A stretch of 64,000 bases of DNA from Candidatus Desulfofervidaceae bacterium (lineage in GTDB: Bacteria > Desulfobacterota > Desulfofervidia > Desulfofervidales > Desulfofervidaceae): the NCBI GenBank assembly GCA_027064585.1, contig JAMOPI010000020.1:31056-95055 (forward strand), read 5' to 3'. Within the stretch, counting starts at the first letter, position 1. Every line of letters begins with the position of its first letter. Position numbers and translations under genes: made by a program. The notes under the pieces were generated by a model. The model worked only from the letters and a program-made list of their open reading frames with translations. It searched no databases and had not been told where the DNA came from. This document shows, one piece after another, positions 56,030 through 64,000 of this stretch.

Positions 56030-56755
56030 ATGACTCCGCTGAAGGGAATTTGTTTTGAAGTATGTGCACCTTTGATGTCTTTTCGTAAACCACGTTATGA
56101 AAATTACCAGCTTTCTTATGCTATTCCACCTAAAACTATGGTAGCAGGTATGATTGCCCATGCCTATAACTGTGGAGAAAAATTTTTTTATAACTTACTA
56201 AAAGATTTTCAATATGGAGTGGTAACTTTAGACTTAAAAGGAAAATTTAAAGATTTATGGAGGGCAATTCAAGGTAAAGGGGAGAAAGGAGGGGAAAGAG
56301 GGATATTTCAAAGAGAAAAACTTTTTTATCCACATTATCGGATATATGTTACAAGTAACAAATTTCTAGATAAAATCTTAAAAGCATTGGAAGAACCTGA
56401 AAATCCTATATATTTAGGTTTAAGTGAAGATCTAATAGAAATAAGAAATGTTCAGGAAATCACCTTAAATCCCATATTTAGCGATACAATAGATACTATA
56501 ATTCCTATTAATTGGATAAATAAAATACAGGATTTTGAATGGAAAAAATCCTTAGAAGTTCTTAAAACTTTCTTTCCTCCTCACATTGAAAGTATGATAA
56601 CAGATTTTCAAGTAGAATTTAGAGCTCATATCCGAACAAAGAGAGAACCAATAAAAACTGTGGAATTGCTTATAATAAATGGTGGAAGATTTAAACTAAA
56701 AGAACAGGTAAAAATTTATCAAGGAATGGAAGATGACCATATCTTCCTCTTTTGA
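56030..56755 (+). CDS. cas5: Cas5 subunit (Cas5t type)
   Basis: About 241 residues. The start LKGICFEVCAPLMSFRKPRY and the segment LSYAIPPKTMVAGMIAHAY are the conserved Cas5 N-terminus (the G-loop-like PPKTMVAGM), which caps the crRNA 5' handle. The start at 56030 gives a better ribosome-site spacing than 56024. Overlaps cas3 by 23 bp. Confidence 0.85.
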   Translation: MTPLKGICFEVCAPLMSFRKPRYENYQLSYAIPPKTMVAGMIAHAYNCGEKFFYNLLKDFQYGVVTLDLKGKFKDLWRAIQGKGEKGGERGIFQREKLFYPHYRIYVTSNKFLDKILKALEEPENPIYLGLSEDLIEIRNVQEITLNPIFSDTIDTIIPINWINKIQDFEWKKSLEVLKTFFPPHIESMITDFQVEFRAHIRTKREPIKTVELLIINGGRFKLKEQVKIYQGMEDDHIFLF

Positions 56756-59126
56756 AGAATTAAATGAGAAAACAAATTTTATTCTTGCTAAAAAAAGCCC
56801 TCCTGTTACTTTAGCAAAACATATATATAATTGTTTAGTTGCTCTTAAAGAGTATCTTGAAGAAAATGAGAAATTATGGAGACAAAACTGGGAAAAAATT
56901 TCCCTCATATCTTACGAAGAAGCTAAAAAACTTTTGCTTCTTTCTGTATATTTTCATGATATAGGTAAGGCTACAAAGGAATTTCAAGATACTCTTGAAG
57001 AAGAAACAAAATCCTTTCATCCATTCTATGCCTTATTTGTTTTACCTTTAAATTTGGGAAAAATTAAAGGAATACCTTTAGTTTCACTTGCGATAGTCAA
57101 CCATCATACTCCTTATTATACAAGCGTTGAAGGTGGACTTTATGAAAAAGTAGAAATTTTACCTCCAAATTTTTTAGAAAAATTTGAAGTTTTTTTTAAT
57201 TTTTACCCTCAAATAATAGAAGAAGTTTTTCAAATAAAGGCTGAACCAATTTTTCCTGTTAATAATTCGTTTGAAGAAGTCAAAAAAGCATTACTTGAAA
57301 CAAAAATTAAAATAAGTAATTTAAATTCTGCTTCCCGCATTCAAATAGAAAATATCTTTTATTTTTTATCTGGAGGGCTTGTTTTTGCTGACCGGGTAGC
57401 TTCTAAAAGAGAGTTAAATAAGAATTTTTTTCCCTATTTCAAAACTCAAAATGTAGAACAAAGTTTAAAAAAATCAATAAGTGGATTTAAGTGTTGGAAG
57501 AATTTTCAAACAAAGGTTTCGCAAATGAATTCTTCTGTGTTTCTTGAAATTCCAACAGGTGAAGGAAAAACAGAAGCTGCTTTATTATGGGCAGAGAACA
57601 ATTTAAAAAATAAATATACAAAAATAATTTATACCCTGCCTACTCGTGTTGCGTCAAATAAGATATATGAAAGAATAAAAAAAGCTCTGAGAGACAATGA
57701 GATAGGACTCGTACATAGTGATGCTAAATTTATTTTAGAAGAAGAATTTCCAGAGATTTCAGAAAGACAGAAACTAGCATTGGAATATTATTTAAGAAAG
57801 TATTTTTTCTTACCTTTTATAGTTGGAACTCTGGATTCATTACTTATAAGATTTTTACACTCTGGCAGATGGGACGTTGCTAGATTTAATCTACAAAACT
57901 CCTTAATAATTGTAGATGAAATTCATACATATAATCCTAGATTATTAGGATTTCTTCTTAAAACATTAGAAATTTTAGCCAGTTTGGGTAATAAATTTAT
58001 GTTAATGTCTGCTTCAATGCCAACAGTTATCAAGAAAAAATTTGAAAAGCATTTGAATTTTAAAACCTATGGAGGTCTTTATCAAGAAAGAATTTTATTT
58101 GAAAAAAGCCCGGGATTTATTCAAAAATGTCCCTGTTCATTATCTGACGCAAAGAAAGAGATAATTAGTGAGTGGGAAAAAGGTAAAAATGTTCTAGTGA
58201 TTTGTAATACAGTTAAAGAGGCTAAAAATTTATATAACCAATTGAAGGAAACATTTGAAGAAGATATTTTAGAAAATGTTGTATTATATCATTCGGAATT
58301 TACCCATATAGACCGAATGCTTAAAGAAGATGAAATTTATTTTAGGCTTGGAAAAATAAGCTGGGAAGAGCTAAAGTCAGAGCAAGTTATGATAAAAGGA
58401 GAACTGATAGATTTTAAAGAAATAATAGATAAAAAATTGTATAAAAAACCATATATTTTAATTGCCACTCAGGTAGCAGAGATTAGTTTAGATATAGATT
58501 TTTCAATTCTATTTACAGAAAGAGCTCCTATAGATGCGCTAATTCAGAGATTTGGTAGGGTAAATAGAAAAAAGCTACCAGAGAAAAGAACAGCTTTTAA
58601 GATTTTTGAGAAATTAGACACAGGAGAAAAAGGACAATGGAGATATCCTTATCCTAAAGAAATAATTGATATTACATGGGAGATAGTTAAAGAAGGTAAC
58701 TTCACTATTAGAGACACCTATGAATGGCTAAATAACGTGTATTCAGAAAATAACACTTTTGGTAAAAATTGGTATAAAAAAGAATTTGAATATGGGTATA
58801 ATTTATATGAGAAAATGTTAAGTAATACTAAAGGTATTAGTAAATTGTCTATTCCAGAAGATAAGTTGGATGAATTTGTTTTGCGTCCTGTAGAAAAAGG
58901 GTTAAAGAAAACAAGTGTTATTCCCGTTCAAATTTATGATGCTAAAAATTTAAAGTCTAAAGGAGTTAGAGAGCAATATTTGAATGCAGTAGATATTTAT
59001 TTATATAGAAAATTTGCTAATCAAGCTATAATACAACAAACTGATTGGATAAATATTTTGGTTAATAAAAGTTACGATTATCTTTACGGTATAGACTGGG
59101 GTGAAGATGAATTTATTAGCTTTTAA
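56733..59126 (+). CDS. cas3: CRISPR-associated nuclease-helicase Cas3
   Basis: A 797-residue fusion. The N-terminal HD nuclease has SVYFHDIGKATKEFQ near residue 72 and NHHTPYY near residue 125. The SF2 helicase has EIPTGEGKTEAALL (Walker A), VDEIHTY (DExH), MSASMP, and QRFGRVNR (motif VI). Complete; both activities appear intact. Degrades DNA recruited by Cascade. Confidence 0.92.
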   Translation: MTISSSFEELNEKTNFILAKKSPPVTLAKHIYNCLVALKEYLEENEKLWRQNWEKISLISYEEAKKLLLLSVYFHDIGKATKEFQDTLEEETKSFHPFYALFVLPLNLGKIKGIPLVSLAIVNHHTPYYTSVEGGLYEKVEILPPNFLEKFEVFFNFYPQIIEEVFQIKAEPIFPVNNSFEEVKKALLETKIKISNLNSASRIQIENIFYFLSGGLVFADRVASKRELNKNFFPYFKTQNVEQSLKKSISGFKCWKNFQTKVSQMNSSVFLEIPTGEGKTEAALLWAENNLKNKYTKIIYTLPTRVASNKIYERIKKALRDNEIGLVHSDAKFILEEEFPEISERQKLALEYYLRKYFFLPFIVGTLDSLLIRFLHSGRWDVARFNLQNSLIIVDEIHTYNPRLLGFLLKTLEILASLGNKFMLMSASMPTVIKKKFEKHLNFKTYGGLYQERILFEKSPGFIQKCPCSLSDAKKEIISEWEKGKNVLVICNTVKEAKNLYNQLKETFEEDILENVVLYHSEFTHIDRMLKEDEIYFRLGKISWEELKSEQVMIKGELIDFKEIIDKKLYKKPYILIATQVAEISLDIDFSILFTERAPIDALIQRFGRVNRKKLPEKRTAFKIFEKLDTGEKGQWRYPYPKEIIDITWEIVKEGNFTIRDTYEWLNNVYSENNTFGKNWYKKEFEYGYNLYEKMLSNTKGISKLSIPEDKLDEFVLRPVEKGLKKTSVIPVQIYDAKNLKSKGVREQYLNAVDIYLYRKFANQAIIQQTDWINILVNKSYDYLYGIDWGEDEFISF

Positions 59127-59530
59127 AAACTATATAACCATACCTTTTATTTTTTGTTCATTCCAGCCAAGTCTCAAGTTTCCCTGTAAAATTTTCTATC
59201 AGCCCTTGGCTGGGGATAAGGTTTGAGTCAATATTAAATTTATGAACAATGTTAAAAAGTAAGAGTCCTTTATGAAGCGGTAAAAGATCGCTTTTATTTT
59301 GGCGATGAATTGTTTATCTGTCAGGAGCGATGTGAACCGGTAACATTTTTGAGGCTTATTATCCTTATTTGGGACCGAAAGGAGCTTCTTTGGGGTGGTT
59401 AATCCATGGTCTTTAAATCTCCTCATTACCCCTCTTTCAAAGGATTTAAGCGCACTTCATCTCAAGTCAGGAGTCTTTTTCCCGATAAAAACTAGTTGCC
59501 ATATTTTTACCCTAACGCTATAAACAATCT
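59127..59530. other. 404-bp gap between cas3 and cas4, no CRISPR array
   Basis: No repeat-spacer structure is present. A perfect 9-bp inverted repeat (59163-59171 and 59205-59213, CCAGCCAAG/CTTGGCTGG) could form a hairpin. On the minus strand a 75-codon frame (59426-59199) reads protein-like at its start (RFKDHGLTTPKKLLSVPNKD) and may be a decayed gene or transposon piece. Nothing else is recognised. Confidence 0.4.
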
Positions 59531-60025
59531 ATGCGACACATTACCGGCACCTTAATCTGGTATTACTATGTCTGCAAAAGAGAAGTCTGGCTCATGGCGC
59601 ATGAGTTGCATCCCAACCAAGAAGATCCGTTTTTAGAAATTGGCCGTCTTATTCAAAAAGAAAGCTATGCTAGGGAGAAAAAAGAGATAGAGCTTGGGCA
59701 CATCAAGATTGATTTGATAAAAAGGGCAGACGGTGAGTTTATGGTGGGTGAAATCAAAAAGTCCTCTCGTTTTGAAAAACCGGCCAAGATGCAGTTAGCT
59801 TATTATCTTTATTGCTTAAAACAATACGGCATTACTGCCAGCGGTGAACTTTTAATTCCTAAAGAGAAAAAACGCATCAAGGTAGAGCTTACCGAGGTCT
59901 TAGAGAATGAATTGAAACAAGCCATCTCCACCATCAAAGAAATTGTTAACCAAGAAAAGCCACCTCCACCGCAGAAGACAAAGTACTGCACTCATTGTGC
60001 TTATAGGGAATTTTGTTGGGTGTAA
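59531..60025 (+). CDS. cas4: CRISPR-associated exonuclease Cas4
   Basis: A 164-residue Cas4. The N-terminal RHITGTLIWYYYVCKREVWL holds the first cluster cysteine. The RecB-like nuclease centre is GEFMVGEIKKSSR (Glu-x-Lys), with QLAYYLY, and the C-terminal CTHCAYREFCW gives the other three Fe-S cysteines. It trims prespacers in adaptation, but cas1 and cas2, which normally follow, are absent here. Confidence 0.88.
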   Translation: MRHITGTLIWYYYVCKREVWLMAHELHPNQEDPFLEIGRLIQKESYAREKKEIELGHIKIDLIKRADGEFMVGEIKKSSRFEKPAKMQLAYYLYCLKQYGITASGELLIPKEKKRIKVELTEVLENELKQAISTIKEIVNQEKPPPPQKTKYCTHCAYREFCWV

Positions 60026-60097
60026 CCAATTGGAGGATTTTTAACCTTATGGGTAAATTTAGTTGCACTATTTTTCCCTTGATGGTATAAAATAGCC

Positions 60098-61375
60098 ATG
60101 TTAGAAGAAATTCTTTCCTTGAAGCTATATCCACGGGCAGTATTTTCTTCCATTGTTAAATGGTTACCGGCAAAGGAACTCATTCTTATTTTAGGGGCAA
60201 GACAGGTAGGCAAGACTTGTTTATTGTATAGCCTCATTCAATATTTGATAAAACAAGGAGTGAGTAAAAACCAGATTTTTTATTTTGACTTAGAAAATTT
60301 TGAATATTTGGAATTAGTTAACAGCGGAGTAAACAATTTTCTCCGTTATTTGCGCACATATACGACAGATAAAAAATATATCTTTCTTGATGAAATTCAA
60401 TATATGGACAATCCTAGCAATTTTCTTAAGCTTCTCGTGGATCATTACCATCACGAGATAAAACTATTTGTTACAGGTTCTTCAGGGCTTACTATGCGCC
60501 ATAAATTTAAAGATGCCTTAGTAGGCCGTAGAATAACCTTTGAACTTTTTCCGCTAAGTTTTAAAGAATTTCTTGTGTTTAAAGAGAAGGACGATGTCCT
60601 TCGTATTCTTAAAGAAGCCACTAAGCAAAAGAAACCCCTTTTGCCTATCCATCATCAACAGATAATGAATTTTTATGAAGAATATGTGCTTTATGGAGGC
60701 TATCCAGCCGTGGCTCTTTTGAATGATTTAGATATGAAGAAACGATATTTAAACGATATATACAACGCCTATGTGCATAAAGATATAAGTGCCATTTTTA
60801 ACATAGAGAATATTATGGCCTATAATCGTTTAGTGAAACTTTTGGCCTTACAGATGGGAAATCTTGTTAATGTGCAGGAATTAAGTAAAAATCTGGGGGT
60901 GGCCAGAAAGACAGTAGAAAAGTTTTTGAAAATTTTAGAGGATACCTACGTTTGTCTTTTCATTAGACCTTTTTTCAGTAATAAACAAAAAGAATTGGTA
61001 AAGATGCCCAAAATATTTTGGTATGATACTGGTTTAAGAAATCGCATTGTGTCTGATTTTAAACCTTTAGATGACCGTGTGGACAAAGGTAATTTATTAG
61101 AGAATACCGTTTTTAAAGAATTACTCTTTATGGTTGAAAACAAAAGTAATATTAAATTTTGGCGGACAAAACATGGAAATGAAGTAGATTTTATTCTAGA
61201 TGAGGAGCAACTTTCTGCCTGGGAGGTAAAAAGTGGAGAAATAGCACATATTCCTTCTGGTTTGCGTTCCTTTTTGCAATATTATCCACAGGCAAAGGCC
61301 TTTGTTGTCAACGAGAGAAATTATAAGATAGAAAAAAATACATGTTTTTTACCATTTTACTTGATAGGCTTTTAA
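60098..61375 (+). CDS. AAA_14/DUF4143 family ATPase
   Basis: A 425-residue protein with P-loop GARQVGKTCLLY near residue 33, Walker B YIFLDEIQYM, the TGSSGLTMRH sensor region, a LFPLSFKEF block and a C-terminal DUF4143 winged-helix/nuclease-like domain (KFWRTKHGNEVDFIL, ending with AWEVKSG). This family is common and often mobile; its role is unclear. It occupies the place where cas1 would be expected after cas4. Confidence 0.85.
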   Translation: MLEEILSLKLYPRAVFSSIVKWLPAKELILILGARQVGKTCLLYSLIQYLIKQGVSKNQIFYFDLENFEYLELVNSGVNNFLRYLRTYTTDKKYIFLDEIQYMDNPSNFLKLLVDHYHHEIKLFVTGSSGLTMRHKFKDALVGRRITFELFPLSFKEFLVFKEKDDVLRILKEATKQKKPLLPIHHQQIMNFYEEYVLYGGYPAVALLNDLDMKKRYLNDIYNAYVHKDISAIFNIENIMAYNRLVKLLALQMGNLVNVQELSKNLGVARKTVEKFLKILEDTYVCLFIRPFFSNKQKELVKMPKIFWYDTGLRNRIVSDFKPLDDRVDKGNLLENTVFKELLFMVENKSNIKFWRTKHGNEVDFILDEEQLSAWEVKSGEIAHIPSGLRSFLQYYPQAKAFVVNERNYKIEKNTCFLPFYLIGF

Positions 61376-61443
61376 AATTTTGTTGCAATTTTTCTCTTGA
61401 TTTTACTCCACCAAAAGAAAAGACGTGCTGGTCAAAAGACTAT

Positions 61444-62550
61444 TCAGTAATCTCCACTTAACAGGTGTCTGTTGCCAATCTTTACCCGCCTTAATCCGGC
61501 CTCTTTGGCGGCCTCAAGGCAGCGCATGGCATGAGCGTAAGAAGTGGTGGGTAAGTCATTGAGTACGAAGCAGGGATAAAAGGCAAGTAAAGAATAGGGA
61601 ATGTCTGGATTGAGCTTGGCAATAAAACGGGCAATTTCCCTTACTTCCTCTACATCTACATAGCCTGGCACAAGGAGGGTACTAGCAATCAGAAAAGGTG
61701 GGGTAGGGCGCTTTTTGGTCAAGCTGGCCAGCCAGGCAAAGTTGTTTAATGTCTGTTTGTTTGAAACTTCACACAAGGCCAGATGTACTTCTTCATGCCA
61801 GGCCTTGAGGTCAAACTTAATACACCCACCAGAATTTAAAGAAATTTCTGCCATCTGTTTCAAGATTTTTGGATTAACCGCCCCATTTGTCTCCCAGCAG
61901 ATGCGTAAAATAGGTTTGTCCTTGCGATTTAAAATCCTTTTTGAAACAGCCAGCGCATGAATTATCTGTGGGGTCGGATCTCCACCAAAAAAGCAAACAC
62001 AACTGACCTTCTTTTTAAAGGCTGCCTCTACCAGCTCGTCTATCGTTACAAGATGAGGATGTTTAAATCCTTCTTTAAACGACCAGTTTTGACAATAGAG
62101 ACAATTGAAATTACACGCCTGATAAAACACCGCCAGATTGTAATACCCAAACTCAGGCCCATTTTTATAGGCATATTCTGGATAACCTACGCCCGTGCCT
62201 GCCGGACACACCCAGTCGGCTACGCAGTTTGTGGGAAGCGGGTCGTAATAAAACTGCAGATTGCCCGTAATTGTGCCACCCACAAGTCTACCTTCTGCAT
62301 TTTTCCTTATCCCACAAAAGCCAACTTCCCCAACTCCTATCTGACAGGCATTGGCACATAAATGACACCTGATACCATTTTCTGCCCTTGGAATTTCAGG
62401 AGGTAAACCAAAGGGCTCTCTACTCTTGGCATGAAGGGCAAAAATTTTGCCCCGTATCTTATCCCAATGCTGTCGTAGACACTGGTAGCAATAACCTATA
62501 ACGGCTGAAATTGTAACCGTTTCTTTACCACAAAGCTGACAGCGTGCCAT
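61444..62550 (-). CDS. radical SAM enzyme (PflA/AmmeMemoRadiSam-like)
   Basis: A 368-residue radical SAM protein. The cluster motif is YQACNFNCLYCQNWS (Cx3Cx2C). Two N-terminal metal-binding parts, CQLCGKE...YCYQC and CHLCANACQIGVGEVGFCGIR, resemble those of COG1180 activating enzymes. The target protein is not evident. A housekeeping-like composition suggests this belongs to the host backbone between CRISPR blocks. Confidence 0.78.
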   Translation of the reverse strand: MARCQLCGKETVTISAVIGYCYQCLRQHWDKIRGKIFALHAKSREPFGLPPEIPRAENGIRCHLCANACQIGVGEVGFCGIRKNAEGRLVGGTITGNLQFYYDPLPTNCVADWVCPAGTGVGYPEYAYKNGPEFGYYNLAVFYQACNFNCLYCQNWSFKEGFKHPHLVTIDELVEAAFKKKVSCVCFFGGDPTPQIIHALAVSKRILNRKDKPILRICWETNGAVNPKILKQMAEISLNSGGCIKFDLKAWHEEVHLALCEVSNKQTLNNFAWLASLTKKRPTPPFLIASTLLVPGYVDVEEVREIARFIAKLNPDIPYSLLAFYPCFVLNDLPTTSYAHAMRCLEAAKEAGLRRVKIGNRHLLSGDY

Positions 62551-62666
62551 ATAGTTATTTTAAAACTCTCTTTGTTGAAATAAAAGATCAAATAATCAAG
62601 TTTCTATTATTGATTTCTATCTTGCTTTTCAGTATAAGAAACAAGAGAAAGTAAGGAGGTTGTCAA

Positions 62667-63728
62667 GTGGAGGAATTTACCGTTACGCTTAAAACATTAA
62701 CCCCTCTCTGGACGGGAGATGCTTGGAGAAGGAATCAAGAAATAAAACCCCAATCCATTATGGGGGCATTACGGTTTTGGTTTGAGGTGTATTGCCATGC
62801 CGTTGGGATAGAAGTGAAAGAATATAACAAAGAAAATGTGAATTATAAAGAATTCCGTAAGAAACTGGAAGAAAAGATAAGACAGAATTCAGATAGAGAA
62901 CTTTTTGAATTAGAAGATGAAGTCTTAGCTGAAATGAGAATTTCTTTGCCTTCAAGAATTTTCGGGTGCACGGGGTGGAGGGGGAGAGTTTTTATTAAAG
63001 GAATTCAACCAATAGAAAATTATTGTTTTGGCAATTATTTAAACTTACCTGAGGTGATTTATAAAGACAAAAATAACTCAAGCGCTGACTGGCAAGTTTG
63101 TAAAAGAAAAGAGGTCAATGATTTAAAAAAGAAAAACAAAAACAAAAATCTCCATTTCTGGTATTTTTCTATACCTTATTTTGGGGGCAAGTTTGAAGTA
63201 ACATTTCAGGTAAAAAAAGAGATAAAAGACACTATTCTTGTTCCGCTTTTAAATTTCATTCAGTATTACGGATTTATCGGTGGAAGAAATAATTTAGGCT
63301 ACGGAAGAGTTAAAATTGAAGAGAATCTTACCAACGAAGTTTTTAAATTTAGTCAGAATGAAAGACTTTCAGATAAATCTATTAATGAAGCTATAGAAGA
63401 AGTAAATGGTTTTGATGAATTACTTGAAGCACAAAATAAAAAAATAAAATTATGGAAAAAAGAGAAAAATGCAAATTCATTTTCATTTCAAGGAGTTATT
63501 AAGGAATTAATAGCCTTTAAAGCCAAAGAAAGGCTAAAGATCAGCAATAATGAAGAACGTCATTATATCTTTGGCTCTACTAAAAGGGATAAATACAATA
63601 ATATTCAAGGACCAAATGCTACGAAAATTATTCCTTGGATTAACCCCAAAAATGATGGAAACTATGAATATGGTTTTATTTCTCTGGTAGGATTGCAATA
63701 TTTTGGAGAGAGAAATGAGAAAAAGTAA
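62667..63728 (+). CDS. cmr1: type III-B CRISPR RAMP protein Cmr1
   Basis: A 353-residue Cas7-group RAMP. It begins EFTVTLKTLTPLWTGDAWRR and continues with SIMGALRFWFE, SRIFGCTGWRG, and the glycine-rich FIQYYGFIGGRNNLGYGRV loop. That is the Cmr1 pattern, the subunit at the target 3' end of the Cmr complex. It starts at GTG with AAGGAGG upstream. First gene of a plus-strand operon that leaves the window. Confidence 0.85.
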   Translation: MEEFTVTLKTLTPLWTGDAWRRNQEIKPQSIMGALRFWFEVYCHAVGIEVKEYNKENVNYKEFRKKLEEKIRQNSDRELFELEDEVLAEMRISLPSRIFGCTGWRGRVFIKGIQPIENYCFGNYLNLPEVIYKDKNNSSADWQVCKRKEVNDLKKKNKNKNLHFWYFSIPYFGGKFEVTFQVKKEIKDTILVPLLNFIQYYGFIGGRNNLGYGRVKIEENLTNEVFKFSQNERLSDKSINEAIEEVNGFDELLEAQNKKIKLWKKEKNANSFSFQGVIKELIAFKAKERLKISNNEERHYIFGSTKRDKYNNIQGPNATKIIPWINPKNDGNYEYGFISLVGLQYFGERNEKK

Positions 63729-64000
63729 GCGAAAGTTAGGGTTAAAAGATTTAAATAGATTTAAAGATAAGTTTTTAAAGAGAGGTTCCAAGATGTTTTA
63801 TGAAATAGTCAACTATCCTGACGAACCCAAATTTAATCCACAAAATCCACATTATTTTCTAAAATGGGTATCTAAGTTTTCTCTTTTAGAAGAGAAAGTA
63901 AGTAATCTATCTGATGATAACTTTAAAAAATTTTTCCCTTTTGCAAATCAAAAAGATAAAAATAAATTTCAAAATCTAAAAGCTAAAGAGTTTCCACTTG
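63715..64000 (+). CDS. unrecognised protein following cmr1, partial
   Basis: At least 95 residues run off the right edge. The start overlaps the end of cmr1 by 14 bp; a later ATG at 63793 is also possible. The visible part (MFYEIVNYPDEPKFNPQNPH...) is lysine- and phenylalanine-rich. It does not show the usual start of Cas10/Cmr2 or Cmr3, so it is either a divergent subunit or an accessory gene. Confidence 0.55.
   Translation, partial: MRKSKRKLGLKDLNRFKDKFLKRGSKMFYEIVNYPDEPKFNPQNPHYFLKWVSKFSLLEEKVSNLSDDNFKKFFPFANQKDKNKFQNLKAKEFPL

Noticed and set aside
59127..59530. Possible CRISPR array between cas3 and cas4
   Set aside because: No 25-40 bp unit repeats here; only a single 9-bp inverted repeat and a protein-like minus frame are present.

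Overview
The window reads as chromosome of an anaerobic, Gram-negative, probably thermophilic Desulfobacterota-like bacterium. Supporting signs are lipid A and inner-core LPS genes (lpxK, waaF), menaquinone made by the futalosine route (mqnA/mqnC/mqnE), lysine/diaminopimelate synthesis through the LL-aminotransferase DapL, an HslVU protease, an octaheme c-type cytochrome, and two CRISPR effector types. A Candidatus Desulfofervidus-like organism would fit, but that is inference from gene content, not a database match.

Layout. 1-5.2 kb: rRNA/tRNA methyltransferases, a PAC2-family protein, a DUF1015 protein, uppP and xerC. 5.2-20.1 kb: one long plus-strand run, hslV-hslU, then arginine genes (argB, argD, argF), then lysine/DAP genes (lysA, dapF, dapA, dapB, dapL) and folK. 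Cargo units sit between these genes: a broken MNT/HEPN pair, an AAA ATPase with a small partner, a PIN toxin-antitoxin pair flanked by a duplicated dapB 3' end, and a Uma2-type nuclease. 20.1-23 kb: transaldolase, lytic transglycosylase, pgsA and an MFS transporter. 23-32.5 kb (minus strand): SPOR protein, argS, ubiE/menG and the mqn menaquinone cluster, with an intact MntA/HepT pair between mqnC and mqnE and a deleted MNT remnant. 32-33 kb: a half-size TauE-like protein and cobO.

33.1-44.7 kb is a defence and addiction island inserted between waaF and cobO. A perfect 33-bp direct repeat, made of the waaF-end/cobO-start junction, flanks it. It carries a complete type I restriction system (hsdM, hsdS, hsdR) with darT/darG and an OLD-like ATPase-TOPRIM nuclease inside the same operon. 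It also has a MazF-like pair followed by an integron attC-like hairpin, a second MNT/HEPN pair, a 5'-truncated zeta-toxin remnant, and two leftover 5' ends of hsdR.

44.7-50.7 kb: waaF and lpxK (minus), then a plus-strand operon of ArsR regulator, FmdE-like protein, TauE/SafE permease and membrane-anchored octaheme cytochrome. A second TauE gene after it is cut off by a cas6 3' fragment, marking the edge of a low-GC CRISPR region. 50.7-64 kb: cas6 and cas3 fragments, two membrane proteins, an MNT gene, a type I-B (Tneap-like) cas8-cas7-cas5-cas3 operon, cas4, a DUF4143 ATPase, a radical SAM enzyme, and the start of a type III-B operon (cmr1 plus an unrecognised gene running off the end). No CRISPR array, cas1 or cas2 is visible, and I saw no rRNA or tRNA genes.

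The recurring theme is small addiction or defence modules inserted at gene junctions inside housekeeping operons. They often leave duplicated ends of the neighbouring gene, and their stop codons often lie inside the out-of-frame start of the next gene.
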